From Bacteroidota bacterium (lineage in GTDB: Bacteria > Bacteroidota > Bacteroidia > Flavobacteriales > Flavobacteriaceae), in contig JAGXRT010000064.1 of the NCBI GenBank assembly GCA_018335575.1, forward strand, positions 1-64,000: DNA of 64,000 nucleotides, in the 5' to 3' direction. Positions 59,715 through 64,000 of the stretch are shown here, piece after piece. A program made the position numbers and the translations under genes. The notes under the pieces are model-generated. The model was not told where the DNA came from, did no database searches, and saw nothing but the letters and a program-made list of their open reading frames with translations. Numbering within the stretch: the stretch's first letter is position 1; every line of letters begins with the position of its first letter.

Positions 59715-61754
59715 ATGATTGAAAGAAGTAATCCATTGTTATTACCTTTTGAGACGTTGTATGATACGGCTCCGTTTTCCAGTATTAAATCCAACCACTT
59801 TAAACCTGCAATTGAAGAATGTATAAAAATTGCACAAAGAGAAATTGACACAATTACAAATAATACTGAAAATCCTACTTTTGAAAATACAATCGAAGCC
59901 TTAGATTTTAGCGGTTCTTTACTTGAGGTAGTAACAAGTATTTTTTTCAATCTAAATACAGCTGAAACTACAGAAGAAATTCAAGTATTAGCAAAAGAAA
60001 TTGCTCCCTTGTTATCAAATTACAGCAATGACGTATTATTAAATACTACTTTATTTTCTCGCATTAAAAAAATATATCATCATAAAAAAGACCTAAATCT
60101 TAATGATGAGCAAAATATGCTTTTAGAAAGAACTTATAAAAAGTTTACAAGAAATGGTGCAAATTTAGATGATGAATCAAAGACCAATCTAAGAGAAATA
60201 GATCAGAAACTGGCTGTATTAAAACTAAATTTTGGCGAAAATGTATTAGCCGAAACTAATAATTTTGAATTACATATTACAAATGTAGAAGACCTTGAGG
60301 GACTTCCGACCATTAATAAAAAAGCAGCTCAGGAACTTGCTAAATCCAAAGGAAAAGAAGGATTTGTGTTTACTTTAGACTTTCCTTCATACATCCCTTT
60401 TATTACCTATGTTAAGAAAAGAGAACTACGTCAAATAATGGCAATTGCTTATGGTTCAAAAGCTTTTAAAGGTAATGAATACAATAATCAAGAAAATATT
60501 AAAAAAATAGTTGAACTGCGTCACAAAAGAGCCAAATTATTAGGATACGATTCACATGCGCATTATGTGTTGGAGGAACGAATGGCTAAAACTCCAACAG
60601 ATGTAAATATTTTTTTAAATGACTTACTTAAAAAAGCATTACCAGCAGCACTTAAAGAACTAGAACAATTGCAACAATTTGCTAAAAAAGATGGTATTGA
60701 AACCCTCGAAAAATGGGATGTTGCTTTTTATAGTGAAAAACTGAAAATGACTCGTTTTAATTTCGATGATGAAATCTTAAAACCGTATTTCAAGTTAGAA
60801 AATGTTGTAAATGGTGTATTTAAAATATGCGATATACTGTTTGATCTTAAATTTGAAGAATCATTTGAAATTGATAAATACCACCCAGAAATCAGAACAT
60901 ATAAAGTTACCGATAAACAAGACAATTTTATTGCAATTTTATATACAGATTTTCATCCACGAAAAGGAAAACGGAATGGAGCCTGGATGACCTCCTTTAA
61001 AAATCAATTTATTAAAAACGGAAAAAATTCAAGACCACATATTTCAATTGTTTGTAATTTTTCAAGAGCAACAGAAGACAGTCCTTCTCTGTTAACATTT
61101 AACGAAGTAAAAACCTTATTTCATGAATTTGGACATGCACTTCATGGGATGTTGGCAAATACTACATATAGAAGCTTGTCTGGTACCAATGTGTTTTGGG
61201 ATTTTGTTGAATTACCAAGTCAACTTTTTGAAAATTGGTGCTATGAAAAAGAATCCTTAAAATTATTTGCATTTCACTATTTAACTAATGAACCCATTTC
61301 TGATGAACTTATTCAAAAAATAAAGGAATCCAGAATTTATTTAGAAGGATTAGCTACTGTCCGACAGCTGAGTTTTGGTAAACTAGACATGGCTTATCAT
61401 GCAAACGCTGCTGTTAAGATTGATGATGTAAAAGACTTTGAACTAGCCGCTTTTGAAAACACTCAACTTTTTTCTGATATAAAAGAAAACTGTGTGAGCA
61501 CTTCGTTTTCCCATATTTTTCAAGGAGGCTATTCATCAGGTTATTATTCGTATAAATGGGCCGAAGTTTTAGATGCTGATGCCTTTGAGTATTTCAAATT
61601 AAACGGAATATTTAACAAAGAAATATCTACAAAATACAAAAATACCATCCTCTCAAAAGGAGGAACCATTCCCCCAATGGATTTATTCTTTCAGTTTACA
61701 GGTAAAAAACCCTCTATTAACCCGCTTTTAAAACGCGCTAATCTTATTAACTAG
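59715..61754 (+). CDS. M3-family metallopeptidase (oligopeptidase A / Dcp-like)
   Basis: TLFHEFGHALHGML (HExxH) and DFVELPSQLFENW. Confidence 0.93.
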   Translation: MIERSNPLLLPFETLYDTAPFSSIKSNHFKPAIEECIKIAQREIDTITNNTENPTFENTIEALDFSGSLLEVVTSIFFNLNTAETTEEIQVLAKEIAPLLSNYSNDVLLNTTLFSRIKKIYHHKKDLNLNDEQNMLLERTYKKFTRNGANLDDESKTNLREIDQKLAVLKLNFGENVLAETNNFELHITNVEDLEGLPTINKKAAQELAKSKGKEGFVFTLDFPSYIPFITYVKKRELRQIMAIAYGSKAFKGNEYNNQENIKKIVELRHKRAKLLGYDSHAHYVLEERMAKTPTDVNIFLNDLLKKALPAALKELEQLQQFAKKDGIETLEKWDVAFYSEKLKMTRFNFDDEILKPYFKLENVVNGVFKICDILFDLKFEESFEIDKYHPEIRTYKVTDKQDNFIAILYTDFHPRKGKRNGAWMTSFKNQFIKNGKNSRPHISIVCNFSRATEDSPSLLTFNEVKTLFHEFGHALHGMLANTTYRSLSGTNVFWDFVELPSQLFENWCYEKESLKLFAFHYLTNEPISDELIQKIKESRIYLEGLATVRQLSFGKLDMAYHANAAVKIDDVKDFELAAFENTQLFSDIKENCVSTSFSHIFQGGYSSGYYSYKWAEVLDADAFEYFKLNGIFNKEISTKYKNTILSKGGTIPPMDLFFQFTGKKPSINPLLKRANLIN

Positions 61755-61755
61755 T

Positions 61756-62283
61756 ATGGTAAAGTCACCACAAATTTTTAAATCAAACATTACTACAAAA
61801 TCACTTACAATTATTCTATTATTTTCAATTTTTTCAAATCTATTGCAATCATGCAGTAAAGATGATGATGAATTATTGCCTCAACAGAACATTACAGAAA
61901 TATATCTGGAAGGTTTAGAGGCAGAAGTTGTTAGCTCTGTTAACAAACACCGAGCTTCATTAGGTCTAAAGAATTTGTATCCCATTGCTCCGGCCTATAT
62001 GGAAGCTATAAATCATACTAATTATATGATTTTACAAGGGAAAATTAGTCATGATAATTTTGATCAACGAAAAGCTAATTTAATGGCAACAACCTCAGCT
62101 AAGATAGTTGCTGAAAATGTTGCTGCCGGCTTTAACAATGCTGATTCGGTATTAAGCGCCTGGTTAAGTAATCCATCACACCGAAAAAATATTGAGAATC
62201 CAGATGTTCAGTTTATAGGTGTTTCTGTTCAAAAAGACGGTTTTAACCGAAATTACTTCACTCAGATTTTTACTGGAAAGTAA
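61756..62283 (+). CDS. CAP/SCP-domain lipoprotein (copy 1)
   Basis: Lipobox LLQSCSKDDDE; VNKHRASLGL, ISHDNFDQR, AENVAAGF, WLSNPSHRKNIENP. Confidence 0.88.
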   Translation: MVKSPQIFKSNITTKSLTIILLFSIFSNLLQSCSKDDDELLPQQNITEIYLEGLEAEVVSSVNKHRASLGLKNLYPIAPAYMEAINHTNYMILQGKISHDNFDQRKANLMATTSAKIVAENVAAGFNNADSVLSAWLSNPSHRKNIENPDVQFIGVSVQKDGFNRNYFTQIFTGK

Positions 62284-62373
62284 GTTTTCATTTTAAAATC
62301 ACCCTTTATTTCAATGAAAATTACTTTGAAATTGGAATATTTTCATTTCTACAAATGACTGTTTTTACTAATG

Positions 62374-62408
62374 AATGGTATGTTTTTTATAACCAATGGT
62401 AATTTTTT
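62374..62408 (+). promoter_or_regulatory. paired direct repeat AATGGTA-N14-AATGGTAATTTTTT upstream of CAP copy 2
   Basis: Repeats start at 62374 and 62395 (21-bp period); nearly identical to the element at 63517. Confidence 0.7.
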
Positions 62409-62419
62409 TACATTTTTAC

Positions 62420-62450
62420 TTGCTTTTTAATTTTTTTCATTTTATATTTA
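62420..62450 (+). promoter_or_regulatory. predicted Bacteroidota promoter TTG-N20-TATATTTA
   Basis: TTG at 62420-62422, TATATTTA at 62443-62450; resembles Flavobacterium -33/-7 TTG...TAnnTTTG; same geometry as the 63563 promoter. Confidence 0.6.
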
Positions 62451-62629
62451 CACCGTAAAACAAGATTTACAACGTTCTTAAAAGTCTGATTGAATAAAGT
62501 ATAATAAACAGATTTATAAAAAGTATCTAATAATCGAACCGTTGAGTTTTAAGTTTAAGATTTTGTATAATAAATTCAACTCAGTAGTATTAATAACATA
62601 ATGTTCAATTCATAATCACCCCAAAAGAT

Positions 62630-63124
62630 ATGAAAACATCAGCTAAATTACTAGTGCTTTTTATTACCGTAATTGCACTTACTTCTTGTTCTAAAGAAGA
62701 CGACATCTTTAACTCTCCTGTAGTTTCTACAGAATTGGTAACCTTTAACAACAGTTTAGAAAACGAAGTGTTAACCTTAGTTAATATTCATCGCGAAGGA
62801 TTAGGTTTATCAAAAGTAGCTGCTCTTGCCCCAGCTTATTCAGAGGCAATAAATCACACAAAATACATGATTGATCAAAACAAAATTAGTCATGACAATT
62901 TTGAAGTCAGAAGTAGAAACTTAATGACTTCAGCTAAAGCTAAAGTAGTCTTGGAAAATGTTGCTGCTGGTTATACTACCGCAGAAGGCGTTGTAAATGG
63001 CTGGCTTAATAGCGAGTTACATCGTAAAAATATTGAAGACTCTTCTGTACAGTTTATGAGCGTTTCTGTTCAACAAAATGCTTCAGGCAGAAATTATTAC
63101 ACTCAAATTTTTGTTGGGAAATAA
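62630..63124 (+). CDS. CAP/SCP-domain lipoprotein (copy 2)
   Basis: Lipobox LTSCSKEDD; VNIHREGLGL, KISHDNFEVR, LENVAAGYT, HRKNIEDSSVQF. Confidence 0.88.
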   Translation: MKTSAKLLVLFITVIALTSCSKEDDIFNSPVVSTELVTFNNSLENEVLTLVNIHREGLGLSKVAALAPAYSEAINHTKYMIDQNKISHDNFEVRSRNLMTSAKAKVVLENVAAGYTTAEGVVNGWLNSELHRKNIEDSSVQFMSVSVQQNASGRNYYTQIFVGK

Positions 63125-63181
63125 AAATTACACGCTTTTACCTGTAAACCCTAAGAATTCTTTCAATTAAATTAGAAGATT

Positions 63182-63337
63182 ATGAAAACAATAGAAATAA
63201 ATCACCCAAAAAAATCAAATGTTTTTAACACTAAATCAAAAATTGAAAAAACATTGATAAACTCTTTATCTCCAAATTTTTTCTACGTGAACAAATCAGG
63301 AGGTATTGTGCACCCTGAACAATGTTGTTTGTATTAA
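63182..63337 (+). CDS. 51-aa small peptide A: MKTIEINHPKKSNVFNTKSKIEKTLINSLSPNFFYVNKSGGIVHPEQCCLY
   Basis: Not in the ORF track (<60 aa); same length and strong C-terminal identity with peptide B at 63621; 57 nt after CAP copy 2. Confidence 0.8.
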   Translation: MKTIEINHPKKSNVFNTKSKIEKTLINSLSPNFFYVNKSGGIVHPEQCCLY

Positions 63338-63422
63338 TGCAACTATTGTATATCATAATTCAGTGTATTATTTGAATTAAAATCGTATAAAAATAAAAGG
63401 TTAGTAATTTTAGTATTTAGCC

Positions 63423-63458
63423 AAAGAGCACTTTCATGTATTACAAGTGCTCTTTTGT
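63423..63458 (+). terminator. intrinsic terminator after peptide A
   Basis: Perfect 11-bp stem AAAGAGCACTT-11 nt-AAGTGCTCTTT followed by T-rich sequence. Confidence 0.85.
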
Positions 63459-63516
63459 TATTTTATTAACTTGCTTTAATATAATAAAAATCAATATTAG
63501 CGATTTTTATATAACC

Positions 63517-63551
63517 ATTGGTATGTTTTTTATAACAAATGGTAATTTTTT
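63517..63551 (+). promoter_or_regulatory. paired direct repeat ATTGGTA-N14-AATGGTAATTTTTT upstream of peptide B
   Basis: Repeats start at 63517 and 63538 (21-bp period); core GGTATGTTTTTTATAAC shared with 62374 element. Confidence 0.7.
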
Positions 63552-63562
63552 AATTTTTTTCT

Positions 63563-63593
63563 TTGGTTTATAATTTATTTTACTCTATATTTA
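63563..63593 (+). promoter_or_regulatory. predicted promoter TTG-N20-TATATTTA for peptide B
   Basis: TTG at 63563-63565, TATATTTA at 63586-63593; same spacing as at 62420-62450. Confidence 0.6.
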
Positions 63594-63620
63594 CATCATA
63601 AATAAACACCCCAAAAGTTT

Positions 63621-63776
63621 ATGAAAACACTTGTTGCAAATCATGCTTTAAAGTCTAAGCTTGCTTCTAAAGATGCTTACAAAGGACCTACATTAATCAA
63701 TTCCTTATCACCTAATTTTTCATACAAGAATAAGTCTGGTGGAATTGTTATACCAGAACAATGTTTAATATACTAA
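63621..63776 (+). CDS. 51-aa small peptide B: MKTLVANHALKSKLASKDAYKGPTLINSLSPNFSYKNKSGGIVIPEQCLIY
   Basis: Own promoter and CACCCCAAAAG leader as before CAP copy 2; 30/51 residues identical to peptide A by hand count. Confidence 0.82.
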   Translation: MKTLVANHALKSKLASKDAYKGPTLINSLSPNFSYKNKSGGIVIPEQCLIY

Positions 63777-63842
63777 GTGTTTATACTGAAAATGGAATTC
63801 AATTACGTATATAAAGTTGAGTTTAATGGTTAATTATTTAAG

Positions 63843-63910
63843 AAGGTTAGTAGATTTTTAAAATTAATCAACATTTAAGCTAGTAAAATTTAAAGGTTAG
63901 TAGATTTATT
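63843..63910 (+). repeat. tandem AAGGTTAGTAGATTT elements, 50-bp period
   Basis: Copies at 63843 and 63893; related AAAAGGTTAGTA at 63395 downstream of peptide A. Confidence 0.6.
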
Positions 63911-63921
63911 TTTTACACATT

Positions 63922-63949
63922 AAAAGCATCAGTCTGGATGCTTTTTTTG
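63922..63949 (+). terminator. intrinsic terminator (first of two tandem)
   Basis: AAAGCATC-AGTCTG-GATGCTTT plus T run. Confidence 0.8.
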
Positions 63950-63952
63950 TTC

Positions 63953-63982
63953 AAGAGCATCAGTCTGGATGCTCTTTTATTT
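63953..63982 (+). terminator. intrinsic terminator (second of two tandem, same loop)
   Basis: AAGAGCATC-AGTCTG-GATGCTCTT followed by T-rich sequence. Confidence 0.8.
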
Positions 63983-64000
63983 TACGTTAATAATTCACTA

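Noticed and set aside
63337-63375. 12-codon frame (MQLLYIIIQCII) overlapping the peptide A stop as TAATG
   Set aside because: Very short, hydrophobic by AT-rich chance, and no equivalent after peptide B
63182-63776. Peptides considered as type I toxin or CRISPR-like repeat units
   Set aside because: Not strongly hydrophobic, no antisense RNA evidence, and the two copies share protein-level rather than repeat/spacer structure
63792-63833. 13-codon frame MEFNYVYKVEFNG after peptide B
   Set aside because: No similarity to the peptide family; AT-rich intergenic chance frame

Overview
AT-rich chromosomal window from a Bacteroidota (Flavobacteriia-like) genome. Most of it is conserved metabolism: a mevalonate/isoprenoid cluster, four tandem POT-family peptide transporters next to a DPP-IV-like peptidase, nadAB, a molybdenum-cofactor cluster, a caa3-type cytochrome oxidase operon with its assembly factors, and rlmN, queA, aroA, greA, purK and purE. 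No rRNA, tRNA, CRISPR array or transposase was recognised. The most unusual region is the right end (about 62.3-64.0 kb). It holds two unlisted 51-aa paralogous peptides. They share a C-terminal block, TLINSLSPNFxYxNKSGGIVxPEQCxxY, with a Gly-Gly followed by a 10-residue Cys-containing tail. One peptide lies just downstream of a CAP-domain lipoprotein gene. The second peptide gene and that CAP gene each have an almost identical promoter: two TGGTA direct repeats exactly 21 bp apart, then TTG-N20-TATATTTA at fixed distances. The layout resembles a double-glycine signal peptide or small modified-peptide system under a LytTR/ComE-like regulator, but that function is inference. Other points of interest are a repeat-flanked four-helix-bundle cassette inside the mevalonate cluster, a terminator-like hairpin inside an ABC permease coding region, a base-composition shift across copA-nadB-nadA, and a SCO-like paralog without the Cu-binding cysteines.
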